From contig JAALGZ010000003.1 in NCBI GenBank assembly GCA_015227615.1, positions 1 to 64,000 of the forward strand: a stretch of 64,000 bases of DNA, written 5' to 3'. The position numbers and the translations under genes were made by a program. This DNA is from Labyrinthula sp. Ha. Its lineage: Eukaryota; Sar; Bigyra; Labyrinthulida; Labyrinthulaceae. Positions 33,901 to 46,046 of the stretch are shown piece after piece. Each line of letters starts with the position of its first letter. Positions within the stretch are counted from its first letter, which is position 1. The notes below the pieces were generated by a model. That model was not told where the DNA came from, did no database searches, and was given only the letters and a program-made list of their open reading frames with translations.

Positions 33901-36318
33901 GTTGTAGTTAACTGTAAATGGCAAGGGAGATAAACGATCGGTCGCTCTATAATTTTCGAAATATACCTTTGCTGGGTGACTTCTTGCTTGGTTATTGGAA
34001 CGAACAGAGTGCGCTGCAAGACTGTTAAAGCCATTTGATATCCTTATTTTTTTTCCGGTATGAGAGTTTTCAGCTGAAATTCTAGACTCAAATTTTCCAG
34101 TTGCACGACCATAAAATTTTGCTAGAGACACGTCGTGACAGGTGTACTTGTCCAAGGCAACCAAATACGATACGACATCAGCCTTGGATATAGGAATAGG
34201 AGATAAGACAGGCCGTTTCAACAGGCACCTCACTTTCTGCTGTTTCTCTTGCCAGCGCCTTTTTTGTAGTCCCAAGTATTGTCTTATCTGCTTTCCAAAC
34301 TCAATATATTTTCTGGAGGCAACTTTCCAAACTTCCAGATTTTCGAAGTACCTTTCCATTGTTTTTATTTTTAGAATTGATTCCTTTGTAGTTTCATGCA
34401 AAGTTCTTGCCCAGATAAAAGCCCCATAGCATGGCGTTCCAGTTGACTCAATGGGGGGAGAGGATTTTCCATTCTTGAATATATCATTTAACCGTTCCAA
34501 TTCCCTTAGATATTGCTGAATTATCTGCTCGAACTTTTCCATTACTTTTTGGTTCAAATGGTGGCGTCCATCTAAAGGCTTAAAGTTCCTTAGTAGATTG
34601 AAGGCATTAGCTGATGATTCCAGACTTTGGAATGACTTGTCAACAACTAGCACAACATTCTCTTCCAAAATACTTATTTCCTCTCGGAATTGAACCAAAA
34701 TGTTATTCCACTTTTCCTTTTCTCTGCTACAGAATACAATCGCATAATATGGTTGAAGAGTTTGTGCGACATTGTCCAATTGAAGATGAAGACTCTTGAT
34801 TGTAGTGCTATGGCATATAAGACTAAGCTCAACATTGAAAAACCTTCGAAACTGAAAAATTGTGCCAAATAGTTCCGTCAAGTCACAGCAAATTGTGCAC
34901 AAGTAACGGGATTCAAGAAACAATAACTTACGATCGAACTCCCACCTCTGATTCTTCCCACTCTCTTCTATCTCTTGTCGGATTAGTAGATAATTCTCCT
35001 CCCATCGTAGTAGCAAGTGCTTAGCAGAATCTATGGTGCCGAGAACTTGGGACTCCTCAGATGTAAAGAGGGAGCCTAGCACAAGAAACTTCTGTACTTT
35101 TCCACAAAGTTCGTGAGCAATCTTTTCAAGCATGAGTGACATACGCTCATCTGTATTAAAATGCCTTGAAACTGCCCAAATTATTTTGAGCGTTGAAAAT
35201 ATTCTCCCGATTAAATGTTTACACTCATCAAGCGTTGTGGTTGTACTTTGTAATCTCTTGAGGGGCTGTTCAAGCGTCACAAGGAACTTTGTAACATCAG
35301 TAGCTTCATTTGTTACTCGCTGCAAGTCTTCAATATGGACACAAAGATTCACTAGTACCTCAGAATTGGTGGTTTCAGCGAGCTCAAAAAACCTACGCAA
35401 CAGAGGCTCATCAACCTGCTCAAGCAACGAACTCAATAAGAGCTGTCTGTCCCTCCACAGAATAACTTCACTAAGGGGTCTGAAATCTGAACAGGTCAAA
35501 TTCGCAGCTTCTTTAATCTTTTGGGTAATTATTTCATCCCAAACCTCCAAAGAATCTTCAAGCTTAGCCATTGCTTTGTTGCTGAACTTTTTGGACATTA
35601 CAAACTTATGAACTCTTGGATCCAATTTCAATATCTTCGGGCTAGTGAGTCTCGCATACAATGTTTTTTCATGTTCTATAAAAGCACTCCAACCAGGAAT
35701 TTGGGAGCTTTGTGAAGGGGGCAAGAGCTGAGCTATCGAATGAAGCGTTGACAGAAGCCTCTTCACGGAACATACACCCAGCCCCATCGTAGAGCTGCAG
35801 GAAGAAAATATTTTCTCAATAGGTTCATCACCCTTAATGGCAAATTGTCTGGTTTGCTGAATATAGGCAACCTTGTCTAAATCTCGACCTGAGTTATATG
35901 GCTCCCCAATAAAGTGTTTGAGGTCCCCGATGGAATTTAATAAACTTTGATCAGAAGAAATTTTAGCTGAAATAAAGATCTCCAGTTCCAGCTGTTTTGA
36001 AGGTATTTTTTGCGAAGAGACCTGTGCTGGTTCTTCAAATTTTACTTTTTCTCTTCCCGGAAGAGAAGAAGATGACTTTGAGAAGAGGAGAATGGAGGGT
36101 TGTTTGAAATAATATCGAAAGTAGCAGTTGATGATTTCAGAAAGAGAATATTTTACAATCTCAACCTTTTGAAGTGAATTGTTTAGAGAGTTCAACTCAG
36201 CAGATGATATTTCTTTAGTCCTCGGTTTGTTCAACTCTGATTCCAGTTCTGCATCAGTTAAATGCACATCATACATGATTAAAACATGTTTAACCCAGCT
36301 AAATATCAATTTATTCAT
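21948..36318 (-). CDS. Axonemal dynein heavy chain, DNAH10 / I1-beta type
   Basis: Four exons on the minus strand: 36318-33485, 33455-30184, 30155-29851 and 29822-21948, coding 4,761 residues. It is an AAA+ motor that slides axonemal microtubules. The long N-terminal tail covers residues 1 to about 1,900. AAA1 has GPAGTGKT (2032-2039) and CFDEFNR (about 2082). The AAA2 P-loop site reads GPTDGSKS (about 2319), Ser replacing the Gly before Lys. AAA3 has GEPGTAKT (about 2726) and FIDDLNMP. AAA4 has GVGGSGKQ (about 3080). Stalk coiled coils and microtubule-binding tip lie at about 3320-3610, then AAA5/6 and the C-terminal domain. RPVTMIVPDLLQICEIMLFSEGF and RRNAMGVGLVFEA point to DNAH10, the beta chain of two-headed inner-arm dynein I1/f. 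It is somewhat longer than the roughly 4,470-residue animal protein. It implies a motile flagellum. Confidence 0.96.
29823..29850 (-). other. Spliceosomal intron, 28 nt (dynein intron 3)
   Basis: Starts GTATTT, ends TGTAG, phase 0. Removal joins ITMNP to GYAGRTELPDNL, a nearly invariant dynein AAA1 sequence. Confidence 0.97.
30156..30183 (-). other. Spliceosomal intron, 28 nt (dynein intron 2)
   Basis: Starts GTATAG, ends TGCTAG. It lies inside the AAA1 Walker A motif; removal rebuilds the Thr codon of GPAGTGKT exactly. Confidence 0.97.
33456..33484 (-). other. Spliceosomal intron, 29 nt (dynein intron 1)
   Basis: Starts GTAATA, ends TTTAG, phase 2. Removal joins ...FFAITL-R to ETLRQSV and moves between the two long frames. 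An internal AG seven bases earlier would create a stop, so the 29-nt choice is forced. Confidence 0.9.
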
Positions 36319-37319
36319 CGTTTTATTTTCTTCAAACGGTCATCTTTGCTATGTTTCTTTGCTCTTTCCCTTTTTTGCCGTTAGAGGTTATCGGCTCTTG
36401 CTTAGATTCTTGAAATGGGAGTTTTCAGTATTGTTATATATTTGGGCAAAATCCATATTGCGTAAATTGTGAGAAGTCTTCCCTCAGACAGAAAAACATG
36501 AAAACGCTTATCAAACAATTCACTTTCAGTTTAAACTCATTACATGTTCAACAGTGCTACGAAAAAAAAGAATTTTAATCGCATCCATTTGAAAGTTTCA
36601 GATATTTTTATTTTGAACTCAAGCTCACGCAAAGCAATCAAAAAATTACTTTCACCCTCAAGTACATAGTACTCCTAAAAGGGAACTTCGCCAATTCTAG
36701 AAGCATAACACATTTCTAAAAAGTATTTAAACATAATTTTTAGGTTTATAAAAATATACCTGGTTTCATTTTACAGGCGACAATGCTCGATTTTGGAAAA
36801 ACTACAGGTGACTGCAGAATATAACATGTAGAGTTGTAACAGGTTCCCAGCCAGTAGTTCTTATTTCACATATTCTATTTTGGTTGTAACAGTTGGTGTA
36901 GATTTTCAACTTATTCTGGGATATCGTTATTGTGGGAAGTTGCTGTATTTGAGCTTCGGTATGTTAATGGGGCATATGGAGTGAATTCTTACAGAATATC
37001 CTTGCTGTATACCCAAACTTTTGTTGTTACAATGGATAGCATAAGGTATTAGTTAACTTGAGGACCAAATTTGGTTTGAAGTACTAACTGAAACTACTGT
37101 ATTTATTGATGTAGACGTAAACGGTGATATACTTTTAGAATAATAAGCGACATAACGATAGTAGCGAGTCTTGAGTAGGGTGGTTTCGGAATAGTGTTAT
37201 CTTTGTAGAATTATTCAGAAATAACTGAAAAAAGTGAAAAGTTCTATATTTTTCTAGAAGATGTTATTATATGTATTCAAAGCTGTTTAATTTTTGCTGA
37301 GGTCATTTCAAAATTTGAA
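36319..37319. other. Upstream of dynein; no gene seen
   Basis: Presumed dynein promoter and 5' region followed by AT-rich DNA. A short stretch near 37080-37120 (AACTGAAACTACTGT) resembles the complement of 62960-63010 and may be part of a dispersed repeat. No gene is supported. Confidence 0.4.
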
Positions 37320-39200
37320 ATGGCTGAAAAACAAAACGCAACATTGCAATATGGTAAGTTTAATTGTGCAAGTACTGGGTGAATATTTCTCTGTTTGGAA
37401 GCTAAGCCAAATAGTTTTTAAATAAGATTATTAGTAAAGGTCTTTGTAAATTTATTTACGAAAAGGTGACAGAAGAAGAATGCATGAGAAAGAGGCTGGC
37501 TAATGTGAATCAAAACCCTAAGTTTTCGAAGAAGTGCTGATGAAGTTTAATTAAGAAAGACAAAAAGGATCTCAGATATGGCTATAGCATACCAAAAAAT
37601 ATTAAATGTATTGATATCAGAAAATTAGAGAAGAATGGATGTTCTTGTAAACACAATTGCTGAGAAAAATTTAAAGTTAGGGTCGGTGAATGACTTCAAA
37701 ATAAAAATTTGGAAAGATTTATTTATAGAGTACTAAGAATTGACCCTGCTAAGAGACGCTGTATTTATTTAAGAGAGAGCTTAGGGAAGTCACTATTCCA
37801 AAAATTGGTCAATATGAAAATGAAGGATTCTGTTGATGACATCCTCAAAGCAAAAATCCTAATAAAGGAGAAAGGAAGAGCAGTAATACGTGCGACAGAT
37901 GCAATTAGGCAAATACTCAAAGTTTAATACAGAAGTTGTTGAAGAAAAAGTTATTCAGGCGATGTTCCAAAATATTGAAAAAAACGTTAGAGTTTTTACC
38001 CTTGGGGCAGAGGGGGGAGGTAAGGCTATTGCCCAAAACATATTGAAACTTTAGCCTGATTTTGTTTAGGTAATGGAATCCGATTTATCTCTAGATCACA
38101 ACTGAACTCTGAGGATCAAACTGCATTGAAAGAATATATTCTGAGTTGAATACATCCCCTCAAGCTAGACTAGAATTAAGGAATCATGAAAAAACAGAAA
38201 ATACCCATTATTAAGAAAAAACCATATCAATAGAACTAAATTTTTTATAATAGCAACTGAGCCAGTGATCAAGAAATCCACAGTTGAATCCAATCTAAAA
38301 TATCTCTATTATTTTATACCCATGAAATGGAATATGGACATACCGAAGCTTGCTGTTAAGCTCTAAAGGCCAGTAAAGCTGAAGACGAATACCCTGGGGA
38401 GATAGAAGTGAAAATATGATTGGCGAAATATAATCACATAAACAATTTTGTAACGTTACGGTAAAAAATATAAAAGAAAATACAGTCCTTGAAATAGAAG
38501 TCGAGCTTTTTTTTGTACTAAAGATCACGAATATATCGGGGAATACCAAAAGATATTTTTCACTGAAGATTTAGCTGAGAGTAGGTATGATATGAAAAGG
38601 TTTGAAGCTGCTAAGCGTCAGGAAAAGTGAAGGCAATTCAAAAGATAATACTGAATGTGAGAAGATGAAATCTACCGAAATAACAATGATGATGATGAGT
38701 AGTTTTAGTTGAATGAAAACCAGAGAAATACAGATCACTAATAGATTCTGGTGTATTTAGAAGTAAAGTTAATGTTCAGTTGAGGAAGTATTCCGATAGA
38801 TTAAACAAGTTGAGAAAAGCAGTCCGGGTAATAACCGCTGCTGAAACAAGATACCCACTTGAAAATTTTTGGAACTTATGAAGTCTAATGTCATAGATGC
38901 AGAAGAGAACAGTAAATTTATATTCCATGAGATTGATGAATTAGTTCTAAATGTAGAAGAGTGTACTGAGTCCATAATTGGGAACAAAGCTATATATATA
39001 TATGGTCCAATTTAATCCAATTAGTGCATTTAAATAGATGTGAATCAAACGAGGTTTATCTTAGGGAAATCTAGCATACTTAGGCAATTTATTGACAATA
39101 TTGATCCAGAAAAAAGATAGGTAGTTGAAGATAAGAGTTTATACTCAAATGGTCAAACCACCGTCTCAAAGAATAAATTGAGAGTGCCTCGATATACGTT
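37320..39200 (+). mobile_element. Decayed LTR-retroelement remnant (gag/protease part)
   Basis: Plus-strand fossil with many breaks. Lysine-rich gag-like pieces lie at 37.3-38.6 kb. A short segment at about 38735-38760 reads SLIDSGV, like a retropepsin active site, and FILGKSSILRQF near 39055-39090 resembles the C-terminal part of such proteases. Probably Ty3/gypsy. Boundaries are approximate and no LTRs were identified. Confidence 0.42.
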
Positions 39201-40649
39201 TGGCTCACAGTTGAAAACTCAAAAACAATTTATGGACTTTGAAAATATTATTTCTGGGCTAGGATCAAGTAAAGAAAAATAATTGAGAATGATGAAAGAA
39301 GGTGGCAAAAGATTAAGAACAAAGTTGAGGATATTGGTGTGTCTAACTTTGTAAACTTTCAAATACGAAAAACCAAGTTCGTTGATTTGGTTGTTTGTAT
39401 TCTTTTTCTGTATTTGGGGTTTTCGAAAGTACAACCCAGTTATCTATGACAACCTCGTCAATTGAGCCCTACTCCCAGGCTCACTCATGGGGACATAGAA
39501 GCGACTTCCGTTGCACCAGGGATAATAAGATCTTCTACGTTCGAGAACCCACCACATATTCAGGACAGAAATTACTTAAGTGGACATAAATTATACAACT
39601 GTGATACAATTGCTGGTTGTGCCTATAAATAACCAGAAAATGATTAGATGTAGACTTTGAACTGCTTAGTAAATCGAAATAGATGGTCAATAGCCTATCC
39701 AGAATTGAGTTGTGATTGGGTTGCGAAAGGGGTAACAAGTAACTTGCAGGAATTAACGTATTTATTTTATTTATCTATATAACTTGTAAATCACAAGCTG
39801 GTAAATATTTTCAGCTTAGTACATGTTAAATGAGAGAGCTTGTTCTCTTCAGGGAGTACAACTATGATGAAGCTACACATCAAGATTATTTTCGTTGCGT
39901 AAAATTAGAGAGGTTTTAAAACCGTTATGAATGTGGTTATGTACAACTCTACAAAAGATTGATGGCTTCGTCGTCATGGGAGAGACGGTTAGTGAACTGC
40001 AAAAAAACGTGGATTTTTCAGATCTGTCTTCCTAGTTAACTATGTAAAAACTTTCTCTTCTTCTCAGTGTTGAGTGTTAAATCGTAACCGTTTGTATTAA
40101 AAAATATTTCAACGATAATATATCATCATATGTTTCTATATTACATATGTTCTACCTACGATGGCTAAAGCGATAGCAAAGTACAAGTAGTTTCTGTCTT
40201 CGTGTCCATCGAGGACAAATCAGATTATTAGTAGGAGATTAAGGTTCAACCTCGATAAGTGCGAGTTATTTGTTGTTGTGGCCAGAGTAAGCAAGTGAAG
40301 TGTCAAGTATTACTCTTTACAACTAAGCTTTAAGCAGAACAAAATACACAAAGCTATTTCTAAGATAGAATAACAGTTGTTGATTAATTAAAAGTTTGTG
40401 GAAGATAGTTCGGCGCTAACGGTTATAGTTTTGACACCGAATATTCCCAAGGGCCATTGAATATGATTAAACTAAAATAGTTACACGAGTTGGACCAAAT
40501 AATTTACACAGTAATATTAATTTATCTCATGGTGTATGTGTTTTAGAGAACAAAAAAACTATTCTAGGGTTTTCAAAAAATCTAGGGAAACTAGTAGAAT
40601 CTAGAAAAGATAAAAATTAAAATACATTTCTTGATAGCAGCATAGGCCT
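39201..40649. other. No recognisable gene
   Basis: AT-rich DNA between two retroelement remnants; parts may belong to either. I see no gene, RNA or clear repeat. Confidence 0.35.
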
Positions 40650-43060
40650 TTTCTATAAGTAGTCCACATTGACTCGCTTTTCTGTCTAAAACCCACAGTT
40701 TGGTGTATTTACCCCCCCCCCTTATTTCTGCTTCTTCTATTCTGATAAAATATTTTCCTACAATTTCCAAGAATTACCCCAACTAGGACTAGAAAAAAAT
40801 ACGTCATCTATCTATTATAGAGCACATTTAGCATTTTTTAACGCAGACTAACTCTCTTCATGTCTCCTAGGATTTCCCTCGCTATCCTATCCTGGCAATG
40901 AGTCGGTGACCTATATTATTCCAGAGGGTCTCCTAGTAGGCGATGAATAGCAAGAATCGTGCCAAAGCCAAAGAAAAACTTCTTCTTTCTGGTTCAATTT
41001 CTAGCAATTAGAACAATTTAAATAATAAGAGCATCAGAAATTTCTACTTGAATTAGCACCTACGGTAGCTACATTTCAATGTCTGGAAGTACCGAGGTTT
41101 CTCTCAATACAGATTTGTTGAATATTCTCAAAGCCATATTTATTGAGTTTATGTTTTGTTGTATATTTAAACGCATAAAGAATACGGTTAATAAATACTC
41201 GTAACTATATTTTAAATACGATGCTTAATAATAACCATCTTATAAGACCCATTACTCTTAGGTACTATGAATGGTGACAAGTTGTACAAATTCTGTTCAC
41301 CTTTTTTCTACTAGTTCATCTCTTTCCGTTGATTCCAGCTTCTTTGGCAAGACTCATAATTAAGCACCAGGCATTTTATTTACTATAGCTTGTACTGGTA
41401 TTTCGTGTTTTTTGGAGTCACTGTCGCAGGTAGGAATTGGCTTAGCCTTGCTGAGGATTTCTTACCGCCAAAGCTAGATAGGAAATTGAACAATGGAGAT
41501 AAATGCTCCTTATTCTATTTTAAGAGGAATGATTAAATATTGAAAAACCATTCCACAAACTTCAGTCTTAAACGTAATTTCCTGTACATATATCAAATTC
41601 TTCAATTATTTTTTCGTATCTCTTCTTCTAGAATTTCAAGGTTTTCCTTGCTTTCCTCATCATGAAACATATCGTTGCCAGGTTCATCGTCCTTTAAAAA
41701 AAATCCTCATCCTTCACGCTTGCACTGTAATCTATTACCCCTTCAACAGGGATGTCTCTGCCATCAAACCATTTTCAATTGCTTTCCAACCGCTAAATAC
41801 TTCCTCCTTCTAAGTCACCCATAGCCATTACTATATAGGGATTGGGTTTAGTCAAGTCTTTAACTTTGGATTTGTCATTATCTTGTAGATGTGCATTTTT
41901 CTTACTTTCCAGCTAAAGGTCCACCTTAACTTTTAGTTCAAATTCTAATAACTGACAAACACAAAGAGAATGATATGGCGAGTTGCAATCCCAACGAACC
42001 ATAAGTATGAACTTAAAAGTTATTTCTGTCTGAGAGTATCCCAATTTTATTTTTTAATGTTTCATCTGAAATATTTGAACGAGTTTTCTCTTTTTATATT
42101 CCTTCAACTCTCTTAGCCATAGTGGTTTCCAGTGCTACTTTCTCTTGAAAACGTGAAAAAATCTTCTTCAAAGTAAACTTTCTCCAACAACCAATATTGT
42201 ATTCGATTTCAGTTTCCCTGCTTTTTCTCGATTGTTTTTTTCTGCTTCTTTACATAGGTGTCGCCAAGTTTACTCGGCTTTATCAAGGTCTCGCAGAAGA
42301 ATTGAAGATTGTTCCAGGAAAATTGGATTAGAAGACTCCGCGTTTCAATTAAATTTTTACTTTAGTTCTATGGACACTATCCTGAGCATTCGGGTCCTGC
42401 CTGTGGCTTGATCCAGATTCTTAATTTTTTCTAACCTTTCTCAGATCTCAGCTCTACATGTCACATCTTTGAATAAATATTCTCTGAGTTACGGGTATAT
42501 TTAACAGTAATGCAACGCTGAAAATACTACTCCTTTGATCCCAATCTACTCCTTAATATTTTCTCACAGGTGTCATATGCTATCAGACATTGAGTGATCT
42601 TAGTTGGAACCAGCTTAACAAGAACTCTATACTGACTAAACTTCACTTTCCTATAAACTTTTCGACGTTCAGTGTCAGCTGCTTTAACTTCTACCCTCCG
42701 GGTCCAGGCGATACTGACTCTCCATCTTGGGGGCTCTTCCCTCTTTATTCTAAGATGCGTTGCTCAATATGATATACCTGCTCATTCTTGATAGACATTA
42801 GTCTATTACCTACTGTTTTAAGAGCTGAGGAAAAGTTTTTCTGCACCTTTTGCGTAGATCCCCCCGGATCTGTCTTAGATCATTATTTCCCTATTTCCTT
42901 AATCCCGTCAAGGTTAACTTCTGGCTCTAATAGTGCCAATAATAAATTTTTGCATGATTTTAGCTCAAATGATAACAATATGGAGCTTCTCGCCTATAAC
43001 CGATTCTATTCTTGGGATACTATCATCGGAAAAATAGGAAATGTGAAAACTAGGTACTTT
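40650..43060 (-). mobile_element. Decayed Ty3/gypsy remnant
   Basis: Minus-strand fossil. The clearest part is a reverse transcriptase-like stretch at about 40690-41300, recognised by VPKSNGSYKM near 41250 and a later palm-like segment near 40800. Sequence to the right (41.4-43.1 kb) has acidic and basic low-complexity runs suggestive of gag or linker. Very old, with many breaks; ends not defined. A run of ten C's lies near 40711-40720. Confidence 0.5.
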
Positions 43061-44933
43061 AGTTAAATATAGCTGAAGACGGATAGATTGCTTCTGTAAG
43101 TCATAACAATAAAGTTAATCTGTAATGCTTTTCTTTGATCAGACTTTATAATAAGCACGTTGTAGTAAATACTTCAAACCTTATCTAATAATACTTTAAT
43201 ACTCGTTTATTGCTTAAAATGCACTTATCAAATAATTCTTTTTTACACCCTTTTTTAATTAAAACTTTGCTCTCGCTCTACTGATAGTATTACCATACTA
43301 CATAATACTAATACCTTAACGATAATAAGACAAGATTTTCGAGACAAGTGATAATTATCGATTCCAAACATCTCGAGAATGACATAAAAAAGGCACAAAA
43401 CGTACTTCAAAGAAAAACCACTGTGTGATTATATACCTTCCAATATTAAGGTTCCAAGACATTAATCTAAGTCGAGTGCGTCGACATTTACTATGGATCT
43501 CTGTTACTAGTATATTTATCCTTGTTTTAAGTTATTATTCTTTTTTCAAAGTTAAGATATGCTTAAGACTTGTGTCTCCATCTTAGACTGTATAGGCAGT
43601 GCAATCGCTTTTTGATTGACTCGAACTAATAAATTCTTACATTTTCCAGTTTTAAGCTTCAGAAGAACACAAAAGCTCTCCTCCATCATCTGCTTCAAAT
43701 TCTGTTCCAACGACAAGTTCTCCTTTAAACTTGCTGGGCTACCTAGAAATATGAACAAAAGTACAAAGTGGGACAAAAAGATAATAAAAATAGTGTGTAT
43801 ATTATTCTTGAATAAAAAAGGTTTTCATTCATTTTTCACCGTACTATGCGTGCCTTCCTGTCTAGCAACTCTAATCTCGTAAACGTTATACTGGTATTAA
43901 CCATGATTATTTAGAGAAAAGTTCAAGTTTCGTGGGAATTAATACATTCAAAATACACAGCATTTCCTCTTTTATGCTGGAATGTTAAAGCGAAGTAACC
44001 AAGGATAATACGATTAATATAAGATCGCAGATATAAAAATAGGGGGGAATAAGCTTGGTTCTAAATAGTCAAGCAGTGTGACACCCTAGGATATAATCTG
44101 CTAGGGGCTTGTTAACGATGAATCGATTCCACTCCAAGATCCGCCCACTCTAAATGCCCTTAATGTTATTTATTTTTCTTTTCTTAATTAATTATGCTTA
44201 AAAACGTAACTTAACTTACTCTTTTTTTTTCTACCTAACCCCGATATATATATTTTTTTTATTTTCTTCAAGACCATGTCCCCATTCACCCAACCCGTCC
44301 ATAATCTTTTCCTGCCATTCTCGAGCTTTCTAGTTCTTCTTTTCTCCAAGTTTTCCTTTAATAATATCTTTAACTCCCCAGCAATCCGCCCAGCAGTTGT
44401 GGGCTCCACAGGTGACTCACGGTATAACTCAACAGGACGTCTTCCAAACTGCTGTGGCACAGGTGCCACAGCAGATTGTCCAACCTAAAGCAAAAGTTCA
44501 GATGTATCGGATCTCAATCAAGTGTGGTTAAACTCCTTATTCTTGAAATAGGTTTTATCATTAAAAATCTTTTCTAATGGAAACTCAGATGTACAATGTT
44601 AATTACCAAGAAATCCTAATTAGCGTCAACTTGACGGAGGCCAATTAATTCGCTTACTTTCAATCCAAAAAAATAGGACGATTTAAAGTATACTACGTAA
44701 CCTACATTTTTGGACCTAAGATAGCTTTAGCTTGTGACTAGTACATTCAATCTATAAGAAAAAATCGTTCCTAGCAGCATAACAATTGCCGAACCAGCTG
44801 ACCTACCTTCACCGGCAATCAGCACAGTGAAGAAAACTTTTTTTTTGGGAATAAAAATACCACGCAATAAGAAAAAATTGCCTACAGTTTTTAACACATA
44901 AAACAACCTGCTCTAAGATCTGCTAAAAATTAA
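43061..44933. other. Gene-poor stretch
   Basis: No supported gene. It contains a perfect 10-bp-arm palindrome (44451-44472). A 94-codon minus-strand open stretch (44188-44469) is rich in Arg/Lys/Glu and might be old gag sequence from the adjacent retroelement remnant, but nothing identifies it. Confidence 0.4.
44451..44472. repeat. Perfect inverted repeat, 10-bp arms
   Basis: GCTGTGGCAC, two-base spacer AG, then GTGCCACAGC. It is GC-rich in otherwise AT-rich DNA. Function unknown. Confidence 0.85.
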
Positions 44934-46046
44934 TCAATTCTTCATTTTCAGTGTTGCAATTAGATACACATCCAACCAATCAAAAAGGACATCCTTTTTA
45001 AATGGAAAAGTAGCCGAAACTTTTATATGTGTTTTTTTAGGATCACCATTCTTTGAAGAAAAAAGAACAGCAAATCCAAAATTCTCTGTAGAGGAAAAAC
45101 TTCGACCTTGGTCCCTGCTCAAAATATTCGTTCTCATCAAGAGTACACAATCTTTTCCTTTAAACAGAGTAGTTAATGCTAAACGAGTAGTTACGTCATT
45201 AAAATTTTCCTTATACATTGATAGGTTTAAACCAAGAGGAGCGAAAAAAGAACTCGTTTGAAAAGGATCAAGTGAAGAAATGTCTCTAGAGTCAAAGTCC
45301 AGAACACTCAAGTCAACATCAAATATCTTTGCATAACCACCATCATCATATGTTTTATTTACTTCATACATAACTTTTCCATATTCTTCGTAATTTACTC
45401 CATCTACAGACATTGTATAACTTAGTATTTTATTACAATCTTTATCCATAGCAATAGAATTTAAAAACAGTTTTCCTAATTTTGAAGTTTGGTACTTAAG
45501 TTTTTCATTTATTTCTTTACGAAGTTTTCTTCGATTCCCATTTGCTTTGAAACTTTTTGATCCAAATAAAATTCTTCCATGTTTTGTTACTTGGATATCT
45601 GTAAAAAAACTAAATCCGTATTTTATTCCTTGTTGCAAACAATTTTGAAAATTGGAAACGTTGAAGTTCGTAAAATTGTATTTCATATTCATATATTTCT
45701 TCTCCACGTAAATACTAGATTGAAAGAGAATATTCTTGTTTCTCAGAGTTTCATTCTTCTTGAGTAAATAAAGTTCATCCATTTTCTTTTGAGCGCATTC
45801 CTCCTGTTCATGTAACTTCTCAAGGAGATTACGTAAGTTTATAACTTGGAGTTTGAGTTGATAAACTTCAGAAACTTTTTCACTATATATTTTCTTTATC
45901 TCATTTTCCTTTTTCCTATATTTTTGCATAGCCCTTTTCATATATTCTCTTCTTTCCAAATTTGTCCAAGAAGAAACTGGTTTAAGATCTGAAATTAATA
46001 GTTGTTTATCTGAGTTCAGCAAACTATCAAGTTCCTGAGATACCAT
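44934..46046 (-). CDS. bZIP-like transcription factor, stramenopile type
   Basis: An intronless 370-residue protein starting at ATG 46046; a stop lies a few codons upstream in frame. Near residues 30-50 is a basic stretch (RREYMKRAMQKYRKKENEIKK), followed by about 45 residues of amphipathic coiled coil with hydrophobic heptads (VYQLKLQVINLRNLLEKL). This is the basic-region/leucine-zipper arrangement, implying a nuclear DNA-binding dimer. The remaining 260 residues contain no domain I can name with certainty. The segment with KDCVLLMRTNILSRDQG and a late beta-rich part recalls the START-like region of the large bZIP/START (M96-type) family of oomycetes, from memory only. It stands alone between repeat-rich tracts. 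A DNA-binding regulator is likely; targets are unknown. Confidence 0.68.
   Translation of the reverse strand: MVSQELDSLLNSDKQLLISDLKPVSSWTNLERREYMKRAMQKYRKKENEIKKIYSEKVSEVYQLKLQVINLRNLLEKLHEQEECAQKKMDELYLLKKNETLRNKNILFQSSIYVEKKYMNMKYNFTNFNVSNFQNCLQQGIKYGFSFFTDIQVTKHGRILFGSKSFKANGNRRKLRKEINEKLKYQTSKLGKLFLNSIAMDKDCNKILSYTMSVDGVNYEEYGKVMYEVNKTYDDGGYAKIFDVDLSVLDFDSRDISSLDPFQTSSFFAPLGLNLSMYKENFNDVTTRLALTTLFKGKDCVLLMRTNILSRDQGRSFSSTENFGFAVLFSSKNGDPKKTHIKVSATFPFKKDVLFDWLDVYLIATLKMKN

Noticed and set aside
44188-44469. 94-codon charged minus-strand frame
   Set aside because: Could be old gag sequence but nothing specific identifies it as a gene.
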